Program-made: the position numbers and the translations under genes
Shown here: piece after piece, positions 19,701 through 26,504 of the stretch
Layout: every line of letters begins with the position of its first letter
Numbering within the stretch: the stretch's first letter is position 1
Source: an uncultured Lachnospiraceae bacterium
GTDB taxonomy: Bacteria > Bacillota > Clostridia > Lachnospirales > Lachnospiraceae
Direction of reading: 5' to 3'
NCBI GenBank assembly: GCA_902788035.1
Contig: CADAIL010000018.1
Span: 16,903-80,902 of the forward strand
DNA: 64,000 bases
Notes under the pieces: model-generated
Databases searched by the model: none
Seen by the model: only the letters and a program-made list of their open reading frames with translations
Told to the model about the DNA's origin: nothing

Positions 19701-21125
19701 GAAGCTCTCCGTGATATTTCCCTTGCAGATCTTGTGAGCTGCAATTTCTATGAGGTCATGAGAGAGGATCGACGGACCTGTCGTCACGACCGAGAACACG
19801 CATACCGGATCCTGCGTGCTTATATCATCCGGTCCGGTGACAAGAGTCGTCATGTCATCGACAAGGTAGCCCTCGCAGCCATAGATGACCTTGAAATCCG
19901 GATCTTTTTCATTTGACGCGTGATGGGCTTCCGGGAAAGCCTGAACAACGCCGTGGTCTGTGATGGCAAGCGCTTTCATTCCCCACTTTTTAGCCTGACC
20001 GATGATATCCTTCGCGGATGAGACCGCGTCCATATCGGACATTTTGGTATGGCAGTGGAGCTCGACGCGCTTGACCGGGGCCGTATCCATGCGCTCTTCC
20101 TTGAAAGAACCGATCTTCTTGATGGAATAGACGGTCTTGATCATGACCTCCTTCTCGAACTGGTCGAAATCCATCATTCCCTTGACAAGGAAGCAGTTGC
20201 CCTTCTTGAACGCGGATGCGTACTGCTCCATCTCCTCCGGGAGGAGCCAGAGCTTCATGCGGATGCTGTCCGTATAATCCGTCATCGCGATATTCAGAAT
20301 AATCTTTCCGTTTCTGGTCTCCCGGCTCTCACTGCCGAAGACGCAGCCGCGGATGACCACTTCATGCGGGTCTTCCCCGAGGTCGGCGATCGGCGTCGGT
20401 TCCTCGCTGATTCCCTTTCCGAGAATGACATCCGGGTCGCTCGAGATAAATGTCTTCTGCTGACGGTATTTCTTTTCCGAGGCATTCGGAAGTTTCTGCT
20501 GTTTTTCCTGATTCTCCTCGTGCTTTTCTCTCCGGCTCGCGTTCTTTCTAAGGACATCGTTGACCTTATTCCTGATGCGCTCGTCATCCGCCTCAAAGAG
20601 ACTTTTTGTGTTGGCCGGGGTGAGGTCGCCCTCAACGTGGATGTCTGCAAATCCGGCCCGCTCCGCAAATATCTTATCCAGATACTCTACGAGCTGGTTC
20701 TTGCGCTCCCTGGATATAATTGTCTCCGGAATACCGGCGTATATCGTGTTCCCGTCAAATTCAAGATTTGTGTGCAGGAACATCTGATGGAGGAGAGGAC
20801 TGACTTCCTTGAGTTCAAGGAGCATGCTGGATCTGTAGTATTTGTAAAAATTCTTCGGTGTGTACTGCGAGGACAGCACAAAGCGCTCGACGATTTTGAC
20901 CTCCATCGTGACATTTTCGAATATCTGTCCGGCGATCGCGTCCTCGACTTCATATATATACTGCTTCTTTATCCAGTTCTCTGATGTTATATAGACATGT
21001 AGGCGATTCCTTGCCTGGTTGATGGCCAGTCTCGTTACAGTGACCCCCTCCATGAGATCACGTATCTCCCTCGGGAGATTGAGGCCGGGAAAAGCCTTAA
21101 GGAATGTCATCCTCTTATCGGGCAT
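16722..21125 (-). CDS. polC: DNA polymerase III PolC-type, with apparently inactive exonuclease insert
   Basis: 1467 residues, typical for PolC. In order: N-terminal domain, OB fold (about 230-345), PHP part 1 (LHCHTKMSDMDAV near 357), exonuclease insert (about 437-605), PHP part 2 (TCDVHFLNPED), polymerase (PDIDLNFSG near residue 993 with its catalytic Asp pair) and C-terminal helix-hairpin-helix. Polymerase and PHP motifs are intact. The DEDDh exonuclease motifs are not: motif I reads FSVVTTG instead of FDxETTG, motif II reads SYDAEMGAAF instead of HNxxFDxxF, and motif III reads PHRAGDRAEA instead of HHRAxxDAEA. Replicative leading-strand polymerase is expected; intrinsic proofreading looks lost. 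It starts 3 bp after the ispG stop, using a GGAG site inside ispG. Confidence 0.95.
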   Translation of the reverse strand: MPDKRMTFLKAFPGLNLPREIRDLMEGVTVTRLAINQARNRLHVYITSENWIKKQYIYEVEDAIAGQIFENVTMEVKIVERFVLSSQYTPKNFYKYYRSSMLLELKEVSPLLHQMFLHTNLEFDGNTIYAGIPETIISRERKNQLVEYLDKIFAERAGFADIHVEGDLTPANTKSLFEADDERIRNKVNDVLRKNASRREKHEENQEKQQKLPNASEKKYRQQKTFISSDPDVILGKGISEEPTPIADLGEDPHEVVIRGCVFGSESRETRNGKIILNIAMTDYTDSIRMKLWLLPEEMEQYASAFKKGNCFLVKGMMDFDQFEKEVMIKTVYSIKKIGSFKEERMDTAPVKRVELHCHTKMSDMDAVSSAKDIIGQAKKWGMKALAITDHGVVQAFPEAHHASNEKDPDFKVIYGCEGYLVDDMTTLVTGPDDISTQDPVCVFSVVTTGPSILSHDLIEIAAHKICKGNITESFSAIINPGKPLPFKFTRETGIGDSHVARGKALGEAVSDFLAFADGAPLVSYDAEMGAAFIEHACEMSGVSWQTDGRERTIVDIPSCIRFLMPHVSRGTFEKLTKAFKVTCANPHRAGDRAEALAKIYLQLMDAMKKQGVSTYAELNSRGMVSDERIRNLPYYHIIILAKNEQGRRNLYTLISESHLRYFKKRPRIPRSLLIKYREGLILGSACSAGELYKAIFEEKPASQIAKIVQFYDYLEVQPVGNNEYIVRDQIRGVTNFDELREINKKIVKLGEDFGKPVAATCDVHFLNPEDAIYRTIIQSGHGYKDEGQPPLYLHTTEEMLSEFAYLGEKKAYEVVVENTNKIAGWIEQISPIHPDKCPPVIENSDKELEEMCYATARSIYGENIPEQVSSRLKKELTSIIKNGYAVMYIIAQRLVKKSNDDGYLVGSRGSVGSSLVATMANITEVNPLPPHYLCPECHYVDFDSDEVKSYGGRCGADMPDKVCPVCGHKLSKLGFDIPFETFLGFKGDKEPDIDLNFSGDEQGVAQAYTEVIFGTGQTFKAGTIGTVADKTAYGLAMHYFEDKGISKRPCELERLSQGCTGVRRTTGQHPGGVIVLPKGMNINWFTPVQHPANDMTSDIITTHFDYHSIDSNLLKLDILGHDDPTIIRMLQDLTGTDPLRVPLDDKGVLSLFSGIEALGLKKGDLGDIDLGTLGVPEFGTSFVMGMLRDTKPKTLSELIRISGLSHGTNVWLDNAQYFIKNGDCTLGTAICTRDDIMLNLIAWGVEPEHSFKIMESVRKGRGLRPDQESEMREHGVPEWYIESCKRIKYMFPKAHAAAYVMNAFRIAYYKINYPLAYYAAMFSIRVTTFDYVLMGRGREIFEANMKEIESKPEKTPKDEELLKDALIVREMYARGIEFHKLDLFRAKAKEFSIIDGKLMPSINSIAGLGDAVAVQIEEAAKNGPFLSKDDFRQRTKASQTLINLFDTLGVLGDIPETNQISLFDLV

Positions 21126-21128
21126 GTA

Positions 21129-22181
21129 TTATCTCCAGTTCAATAATTCATCTTCAAGGGCTCCGAGAAGTTCACTCTCAGGCACTTTTCTGATTATTTT
21201 TCCGTGTTTTATGATCAGACCTTCGCCTTTTCCGCCGCAGACACCGATATCAGCTTCGGCCGCCTCACCGGGGCCGTTGACGACGCATCCCATGACGGCA
21301 ACCTTGATCTCAAGAGGGATGTTCTCGACGAGGCGTTCGACATTATTTGCAAGACTAATTAAATCGATCTGCGTTCTTCCGCAGGTCGGACAGGATACGA
21401 CTTCGATGTGCCCTCTCCGAAGACCGAGCGTCTGAAGGATCCTCTTCCCTACTCGGACCTCCTCCACGGGATCTCCTGTGAGAGAGACCCGGATCGTGTC
21501 GCCGATGCCCTGGCCAAGAATCATGCCAAGACCGACAGAGGACTTGATCGTTCCGGAAAAGACAGTGCCCGCCTCGGTGATGCCAACGTGGAGCGGGTAG
21601 GTGGTCTGCTCGGCGATGAGCTCGTGAGCCCGGACACACATGAGAACATCAGAAGACTTGATGCTGATGACCATGTTATCATAGCCGAGGTCCTCAATGA
21701 TCTTCACTTTGTCGAGCGCGCTCTCAACAAGACCTTCCGCGGTCACACGTCCGTACTTTTTGACGATCTCCTTCTCCAGGGAGCCTGAATTGACGCCGAC
21801 TCTTATCGGAATGCCCCGTTCTTTGGCGACATCGACGACCGCCTTGATGCGTTCGATGCTGCCTATATTGCCCGGGTTGATCCGGATCGCGTCCGCGCCG
21901 TACTCCATGGCCGCGATTGCGAGGCGGTAATCAAAATGGATGTCCGCCACGATCGGGATGTTGATCTGTTTCTTTATCTTGGCGAATGCCTCCGCCGCTT
22001 CCATGGTCGGGACGGTGCTGCGGATGATCTCGCAGCCGGCATCTTCGAGCTTTCTGATCTGGGCGATAGTCGCCTCAAAATCCTCTGTCTTCGTGTTGGT
22101 CATAGACTGGACAGTGATCGGGTTTCCTCCTCCGATGATTCTGTCTCCGATTCGAACTTCTTTTGTATGATCTCTGTACAT
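21129..22181 (-). CDS. ispG: 4-hydroxy-3-methylbut-2-enyl-diphosphate synthase
   Basis: 350 residues from the ATG of MYRDHTKEV, placed 8 bases after AAAGGTG; a GTG three codons upstream is also in frame. It carries the IspG TIM-barrel opening NPITVQSMTNTKTED, the INPGNIG motif and the C-terminal [4Fe-4S] cysteines in SCPTCGRTQ and MGCVVNGPGEA. It catalyses the penultimate reductive step of the MEP isoprenoid pathway. The gene order ispG-polC is the usual one in many Clostridia. dxr and rseP, often further upstream, are not here, so this unit has been cut from its usual neighbours. Confidence 0.97.
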   Translation of the reverse strand: MYRDHTKEVRIGDRIIGGGNPITVQSMTNTKTEDFEATIAQIRKLEDAGCEIIRSTVPTMEAAEAFAKIKKQINIPIVADIHFDYRLAIAAMEYGADAIRINPGNIGSIERIKAVVDVAKERGIPIRVGVNSGSLEKEIVKKYGRVTAEGLVESALDKVKIIEDLGYDNMVISIKSSDVLMCVRAHELIAEQTTYPLHVGITEAGTVFSGTIKSSVGLGMILGQGIGDTIRVSLTGDPVEEVRVGKRILQTLGLRRGHIEVVSCPTCGRTQIDLISLANNVERLVENIPLEIKVAVMGCVVNGPGEAAEADIGVCGGKGEGLIIKHGKIIRKVPESELLGALEDELLNWR

Positions 22182-22293
22182 GGTACGCACCTTTCATATT
22201 GAGGACATTTCTTGGATCATATGGATATTCGCTCAGCGAGAAATATGTACCTGCCACTGATGCCGGCTGACCATAAGACCCTATAGGTTTTTA

Positions 22294-22302
22294 AATTATA
22301 TC
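22294..22302 (-). promoter_or_regulatory. Extended -10 promoter of the ispG-polC operon
   Basis: The minus strand reads TGATATAAT, a TGn extended -10. No strong -35 hexamer is visible. A second TGATATAAT faces right at 22330-22338, so this spot is a likely divergent promoter pair; the rightward one would drive folA through palindromic copy C. Confidence 0.5.
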
Positions 22303-22420
22303 ACATTCAAGCTCATATCTCCATTTTTATGATATAATTCTTTGGCAGGCTTGAACATTAGGCGGAACAGCCCGGCAGGCTGCATCGGGATAAGACCCGG
22401 CAGGCTGCCCAAAACTATAT

Positions 22421-22550
22421 CCGGCGCTGGCATCATCTTCATCGAAAAACGTCGTTCCTTCCTTGCGAACTAAGTAAATGCATTCGCATTTACTGATTTC
22501 TCAGTCGGACCGACAATGTTTTTCTCACGAAGATGAATGCCTGCTGCCGG
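22421..22550 (-). repeat. Palindromic intergenic element, copy C
   Basis: The core is 22434-22535, with apical stem CAGTAAATGC / GCATTTACT and outer stem CCGGCGCTGG / CCTGCTGCCGG. It lies in the 514-bp gap between divergent ispG and folA, so it would be in the 5' leader of folA if the promoter near 22330 is used. The rest of that gap holds only AT-rich promoter sequence and degenerate element flanks (CCCGGCAGGCTGC, twice). Confidence 0.85.
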
Positions 22551-22695
22551 TAACGAAGTACGAAAGCAGCCTGCCTGGACTTGCTGGCTGCATCGGTTCA
22601 ACAACAAAGGCAACTAAATTCCTGCTTCAAAGGCCATATAGTTGCCTTAATCCAGAAGATATTTAAAAGTGTCATAAAACACAGGAGGAAATACC

Positions 22696-23184
22696 ATGAA
22701 TTGTATCGTCGCTGTAGACGCAAACTGGGGGATAGGGAAGAATAATGATCTGCTTATCTCGATCCCTGAGGATATGAAATATTTCAGGAAAGTCACAGCT
22801 GGGAAGACTCTTATCTATGGGCGGAAAACGCTTGAATCGTTCCCCGGGCAGAAACCTCTGCCAAAGAGGCGCAACATTGTCATCACAAGAAATGCCGCCT
22901 ACGGCGGGAACGGGGCGGAGGTCGTGAACTCCGTTGATGAGGCATATCTCGCAGTGAAGAACGAGGACCCGGACAACGTGTTCGTCATCGGCGGCGGTGC
23001 CATCTACCTCCAGATGCTGCCCTTCTGCACACGGGCTTATGTGACCCGAATTGACAGGGTTTTCGATGCTGACACCTTCTTCCCGGACCTGGACAGTGAT
23101 CCTGAGTGGATGATTGAGAGTGAGTCGGAGACAATGAATTATGAGGGGATCGCCTACCGCTTCGTCATTTATAAGAAAAAATGA
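22696..23184 (+). CDS. folA: Dihydrofolate reductase
   Basis: 162 residues, the normal bacterial length. MNCIVAVDANWGIGKNNDL is the characteristic N-terminus, followed by IPEDMKYFRKVTAGKTLIYGRKTLESFPG and VFVIGGGAIYLQMLP (NADPH binding). It reduces dihydrofolate to tetrahydrofolate with NADPH. An AGGAGG site precedes the ATG. thyA, whose reaction generates dihydrofolate, lies convergently 312 bp downstream. The two therefore form a functional pair although they are not co-transcribed. Confidence 0.97.
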   Translation: MNCIVAVDANWGIGKNNDLLISIPEDMKYFRKVTAGKTLIYGRKTLESFPGQKPLPKRRNIVITRNAAYGGNGAEVVNSVDEAYLAVKNEDPDNVFVIGGGAIYLQMLPFCTRAYVTRIDRVFDADTFFPDLDSDPEWMIESESETMNYEGIAYRFVIYKKK

Positions 23185-23189
23185 ACAGA

Positions 23190-23241
23190 CTTGAAATGAC
23201 AGTACAGAAAGAATCCTTTGGATTTATACTGTCATTACAAG
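23190..23241 (+). terminator. Probable folA terminator
   Basis: A long stem (CTTG.AATGACAGTA / TACTGTCATTACAAG with an inner AGAATCC / GGATTT) begins 6 bp after the folA stop. The T-tail is weak (GTTGTTTCG). Confidence 0.55.
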
Positions 23242-23274
23242 TTGTTTCGAAAAAAACAATGACTAAATTTCTTG

Positions 23275-23368
23275 CCTTCAGTTGATAAAGCGTGATTTCA
23301 TTGAAATCTACTGCCCTCTATGGCACCCATTCAGTCAACGAACGCCGCATTGACCAATGTTGACTGCC
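23275..23368 (+). repeat. Dispersed copy of the 108-bp repeat family
   Basis: The order of blocks matches the tandem array at 36790-37110: CTTCAGTtGATAAA, then ACTGCCCTCTAT, CACCC and a small stem-loop. Here the stem is CAGTCAAC / GTTGACTG, while in the array it is CAGTCAT / ATGACTG; both sides change together. Confidence 0.6.
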
Positions 23369-23422
23369 TTCCTTCTTTCCTGCAACGGTCGGAAAAGCAA
23401 ATATAAAACATCAATTAATGAA

Positions 23423-23452
23423 AGGTGCCGCCGCTCTAATGCGACAGCACCT
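23423..23452 (-). terminator. Terminator between convergent thyA and folA
   Basis: Stem AGGTGC...GCACCT with inner CGC/GCG around CTCTAAT. T-rich bases follow on both strands (CTCTTTTC rightward, CCTTTCATT leftward), so it may serve both genes. Confidence 0.55.
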
Positions 23453-23496
23453 CTTTTCGTATCTCATAATGAAATTTCTCAACTGTAACCGGCTTC

Positions 23497-24345
23497 TCAG
23501 ACCGCAATCGGAATATTCTTTATCTGCGGCCCGTGCTGATAATTCTCGACGATCAGGTCATCCGTAGTGAAAGCGTAGAAGTCCTTCACCTCCGGATTCA
23601 GCGTGACCTTCGGGGCATCAAATGTCGGACGCGAAATCAGCTCCTCAATCAGCGGCACATGGCGGTCATAGATATGAGCGTCCGCGATCATGTGGACGAG
23701 CTCGCCCGGATACATGTCACAGCTCTGTGCGAACATCATGAGAAGTATCGCGTACTGGCACACATTCCAGTTGTTGGCCGCGAGCACATCCTGCGATCTC
23801 TGGCTGAGCACCGCGTTCAGCGTGAGCTTGTCCTCGCCCGGCTGCTGCGTGACATTGAAGGTCACCGACCATGCGCACGGGTAAAGATTCATCTCATGCA
23901 GATCCGCGTGATTATAGATATTCGTCATGATGCGGCGGCTGTACGGATTGTTCTTCAGGTCAAAGAGAACACGGTCGACCTGATCGAACATCCCCTCTTT
24001 GTATTCATGCTTAACGCTCATCTGATAACCGTAAGCCTTGCCGATGGAACCGTCAGCATCCGCCCACTCGTCCCAGATATGCGAATGAAGATCATGGATA
24101 TTGTTGGACTTTCTCTGCCAGATCCACAGAATCTCGTCCATCGCGCTCTTTAAAGCCGTCCGGCGCAGCGTGATTGCCGGGAACTCCTTTCGAAGGTCAT
24201 ACCGGTTGCACACACCGAATTTCTTGATCGTATAAGCCGGAGTGCCGTCCTCCCAGCGGGGGCGGACTTTCTGGCCGCGGGTGTCGGTGCCATTTGCAAG
24301 AATATCCTTGCACATATCAATAAAAATCTGATCTGCCAGACTCAT
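23497..24345 (-). CDS. thyA: Thymidylate synthase
   Basis: 282 residues. The catalytic cysteine sits in NLYPCAWSVTFNV, followed by LSQRSQDVLAANNWNVCQYA, the dUMP-binding segment, and DAHIYDRHV. It methylates dUMP to dTMP with methylene-tetrahydrofolate and yields dihydrofolate, which FolA recycles. The start overlaps the malQ stop by 4 bp, implying translational coupling, although glucan metabolism and thymidylate synthesis have no obvious link. The sequence is of the ThyA, not the flavin-dependent ThyX, type. Confidence 0.96.
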   Translation of the reverse strand: MSLADQIFIDMCKDILANGTDTRGQKVRPRWEDGTPAYTIKKFGVCNRYDLRKEFPAITLRRTALKSAMDEILWIWQRKSNNIHDLHSHIWDEWADADGSIGKAYGYQMSVKHEYKEGMFDQVDRVLFDLKNNPYSRRIMTNIYNHADLHEMNLYPCAWSVTFNVTQQPGEDKLTLNAVLSQRSQDVLAANNWNVCQYAILLMMFAQSCDMYPGELVHMIADAHIYDRHVPLIEELISRPTFDAPKVTLNPEVKDFYAFTTDDLIVENYQHGPQIKNIPIAV

Positions 24346-25868
24346 TTCTTTTCCTCTTTGTCGTCTTTTTCCTCTTTGGGCTTCTTCGGAATACGTCCGT
24401 ACAGCTTTGTCATCCTGCGGATGCTCTCAGCAAGCTCTCTCGACAGGAAATTCGGACGAATTCTCCATGTCCAGTTCGTTCCAAGAGTGGACGGATGGTT
24501 GATTCTCGCCTCGTTGCCGAGAACAAGGTAATCCTGAATCGGGACGATGCACAGATCCGCGACACTTGCCATGGCGCAGCGGATGAAATCCCATGTGAAT
24601 GCGCCGTAGTCTGTATAAATGGAGTTGATATACTGTCTCGCGAAGTTGCGGTCCTGCTCATTAATGTTCTCAATCCAGCCTCGGGTCGTCTCGTTGTCGT
24701 GAGTGCCTGTGTAGACGACACAGTTGTGGTCATAATTATGCGGGAGATAGTCGCTCTCCTCACGTGAGTCGAACGCGAACTGAAGTACTTTCATTCCCGG
24801 GAAGCCTGTATCCTTGACAAGCTTAATGACGCTCGGTGTGATGAATCCGAGGTCCTCAGCGATGACAGCGACGTCGCCGAGCTGCTTCTTGATTTCCTTG
24901 AAAAGAGCAATGCCCGGTCCCGGCATCCACTCGCCGTTCTTTGCCGTCTTCTCGCCGTAAGGAATCTCGTAGTACTCATCGAACGCGCGGAAATGATCGA
25001 CGCGGAGCACATCGCAGAACTGCAGATTGTGCTCGATGCGGCTGATCCACCAAGCGTATTTGGTCTTCTTCAGATATTTCCAGTCATAAATCGGGTTGCC
25101 CCAGAGCTGACCGTCCGCGGAGAACGCGTCAGGCGGGCATCCGGCGACCTTCGTCGGGATATTTTCCTCATCAAAGAGGAACATCTTCGGGTTTGCCCAT
25201 GTGTCGGCGCTGTCAAAAGCCGTGTAGAAGGGGATGTCGCCTATGATCTTGATCCCGTTTTCATTGGCATACGCGCGAAGTTTCTTCCACTGCTTGTGGA
25301 ACTCATACTGCTGGAATGAATAGAACTCAATCGTATCGGCATACTCTTCTCTGGCCCTCTCGATGGCTTCCGGCTCACGCGTGCGGAGGCTGACGTCCCA
25401 GTCGATCCAGCTCTTGCCTTCATTTGCACTCTTTAATGCCATGTAGAGACCGTAGTCGACAAGCCAGTCCGCTTCCTCTTCCTTGAAGGGGGCGTACTCC
25501 GGATCCGGATTCTGCATGAAGCGATCGAAGGCGATCCGAAGGAGCTTGAAGCGGTTATTGTAGAGTGCGCCGTAGTCGACGACCTCAGAGTTGTTGCCGA
25601 AGTCGAACGCATTGATTTCATGTACAGAGATCAGCCCGTCCACAACGAGCTGCTCGGGGCTTATGAAGTAGGGATTTCCTGCAAATGTTGAAAAGCTCTG
25701 ATACGGTGAATCACCGAAACCTGTCGGTCCGAACGGGAGGACCTGCCAGTAGCTCTGGCCGGATTCCTTCAGGAAATCAACAAATTCATAGGCTTCCGCC
25801 GAAAAGCATCCGATACCGTACTTGGACGAGATCGATGAGATCGGGCAAAGAATTCCACTTTCACGCAT
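24342..25868 (-). CDS. malQ: 4-alpha-glucanotransferase (amylomaltase)
   Basis: 508 residues from MRESGILCPISSISSKYGIG, the standard GH77 opening. GH77 signatures are SYWQVLPFGPTGFGDSPYQSFS, DIPFYTAFDSADTW, RVDHFRAFDEYYEIP (nucleophile Asp), AEDLGFITP (acid/base Glu) and YTGTHDNETTRGW. It transfers maltosyl units between alpha-1,4-glucans in glycogen or maltodextrin metabolism. An in-frame ATG four codons upstream overlaps the GAGG site, so I take the inner ATG. It shares a transcript with thyA. The C-terminus has an extra Lys/Glu-rich tail. Confidence 0.95.
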   Translation of the reverse strand: MRESGILCPISSISSKYGIGCFSAEAYEFVDFLKESGQSYWQVLPFGPTGFGDSPYQSFSTFAGNPYFISPEQLVVDGLISVHEINAFDFGNNSEVVDYGALYNNRFKLLRIAFDRFMQNPDPEYAPFKEEEADWLVDYGLYMALKSANEGKSWIDWDVSLRTREPEAIERAREEYADTIEFYSFQQYEFHKQWKKLRAYANENGIKIIGDIPFYTAFDSADTWANPKMFLFDEENIPTKVAGCPPDAFSADGQLWGNPIYDWKYLKKTKYAWWISRIEHNLQFCDVLRVDHFRAFDEYYEIPYGEKTAKNGEWMPGPGIALFKEIKKQLGDVAVIAEDLGFITPSVIKLVKDTGFPGMKVLQFAFDSREESDYLPHNYDHNCVVYTGTHDNETTRGWIENINEQDRNFARQYINSIYTDYGAFTWDFIRCAMASVADLCIVPIQDYLVLGNEARINHPSTLGTNWTWRIRPNFLSRELAESIRRMTKLYGRIPKKPKEEKDDKEEKK

Positions 25869-26026
25869 AACTGTTACCATCCTCGTTTTTATTTTTCATC
25901 GGGGCTGTGCGTCGCGCACGTCCCGTTTGGTTCTCTTTTGGTGTGTTTCACACTGAGACCGGTTTTGGGCTTCCATATGTGCGAAATTGCACATATCACT
26001 GTAACTGTTTTGAGCCCTATTGAGAT

Positions 26027-26055
26027 ATATTACACTATTTGTAGTATTCAGTAAA
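26027..26055 (-). promoter_or_regulatory. Probable promoter of malQ-thyA
   Basis: Minus strand TTTACT, 17-base spacer, TAATAT, about 160 bp upstream of malQ. The long leader (25869-26026) holds no recognised element. Confidence 0.45.
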
Positions 26056-26103
26056 GAAAAACCCTGTGAATTATTGCCAAGCATGACTCAGGGAGGGTTC
26101 TTT
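26056..26103 (-). terminator. Possible terminator of the LRR-VWA-MoxR-DUF2142 operon
   Basis: The minus strand shows AACCCTCCCTG ... CAGGGTTTTTC, a stem with a long loop and a T-run. It is the only terminator-like feature between DUF2142 and the malQ promoter. Confidence 0.4.
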
Positions 26104-26199
26104 TACGCGAAAAAATTCACGTAAAAGCAGACGTCCCAATTCACCATCCCGGGCGAGGTGCTCCCGAGCTTCACGAGCACCTATAGACCTTGGTGCGGG

Positions 26200-26358
26200 C
26201 CATAGTTCCGTCGGAGTGAGGCGATCCTTGCAGTTCGATGGCGGGTGCGGGGCCATGGTTCCGTCGGTGCGAGGCGATCATTGCAGTTCAATGGCGGGTG
26301 CGGGGCCATAGTTCCGTCGGAGTGAGGCGATCCTTGCAGTTCGATGGCGGGTGCGGGG
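26200..26358 (+). repeat. Three tandem copies of a 53-bp unit
   Basis: CCATAGTTCCGTCGG starts at 26200, 26253 (CCATGG variant) and 26306. Each unit continues with GAGGCGATC(C/A)TTGCAGTTC and ATGGCGGGTGCGGGG. The array abuts the left side of palindromic copy D, replacing the outer stem normally seen there. Confidence 0.8.
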
Positions 26359-26362
26359 CATT

Positions 26363-26463
26363 CATCTTCGTGAGAAAAGCGTTGCAGGTCCGACCGAGAG
26401 ATCGAAAGATGCGCAGCATCTTGCAAGCTCGCAGGGAAGGACCTGCGCTTTTCGATGAAGATG
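26363..26463 (+). repeat. Palindromic intergenic element, copy D
   Basis: Core with arms GCAGGTCC / GGACCTGC and apical stem GAAAGATGC / GCATCTTGC. The first arm reads AAAAGCG where other copies read AAAAACA, and the second reads CGCTTTT where others read CGTTTTT, again a matched change. Outer flanks are replaced by the 53-bp tandem array. Confidence 0.85.
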
Positions 26464-26504
26464 ATGCTTCGCAGCCGCCTATAGATCTCGGCGTGGAGCC
26501 ATCC

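Noticed and set aside
18624..20984. Long plus-strand open frames opposite polC
   Set aside because: They mirror the third-position bias of polC, whose minus-strand frame is fully matched to known domains.
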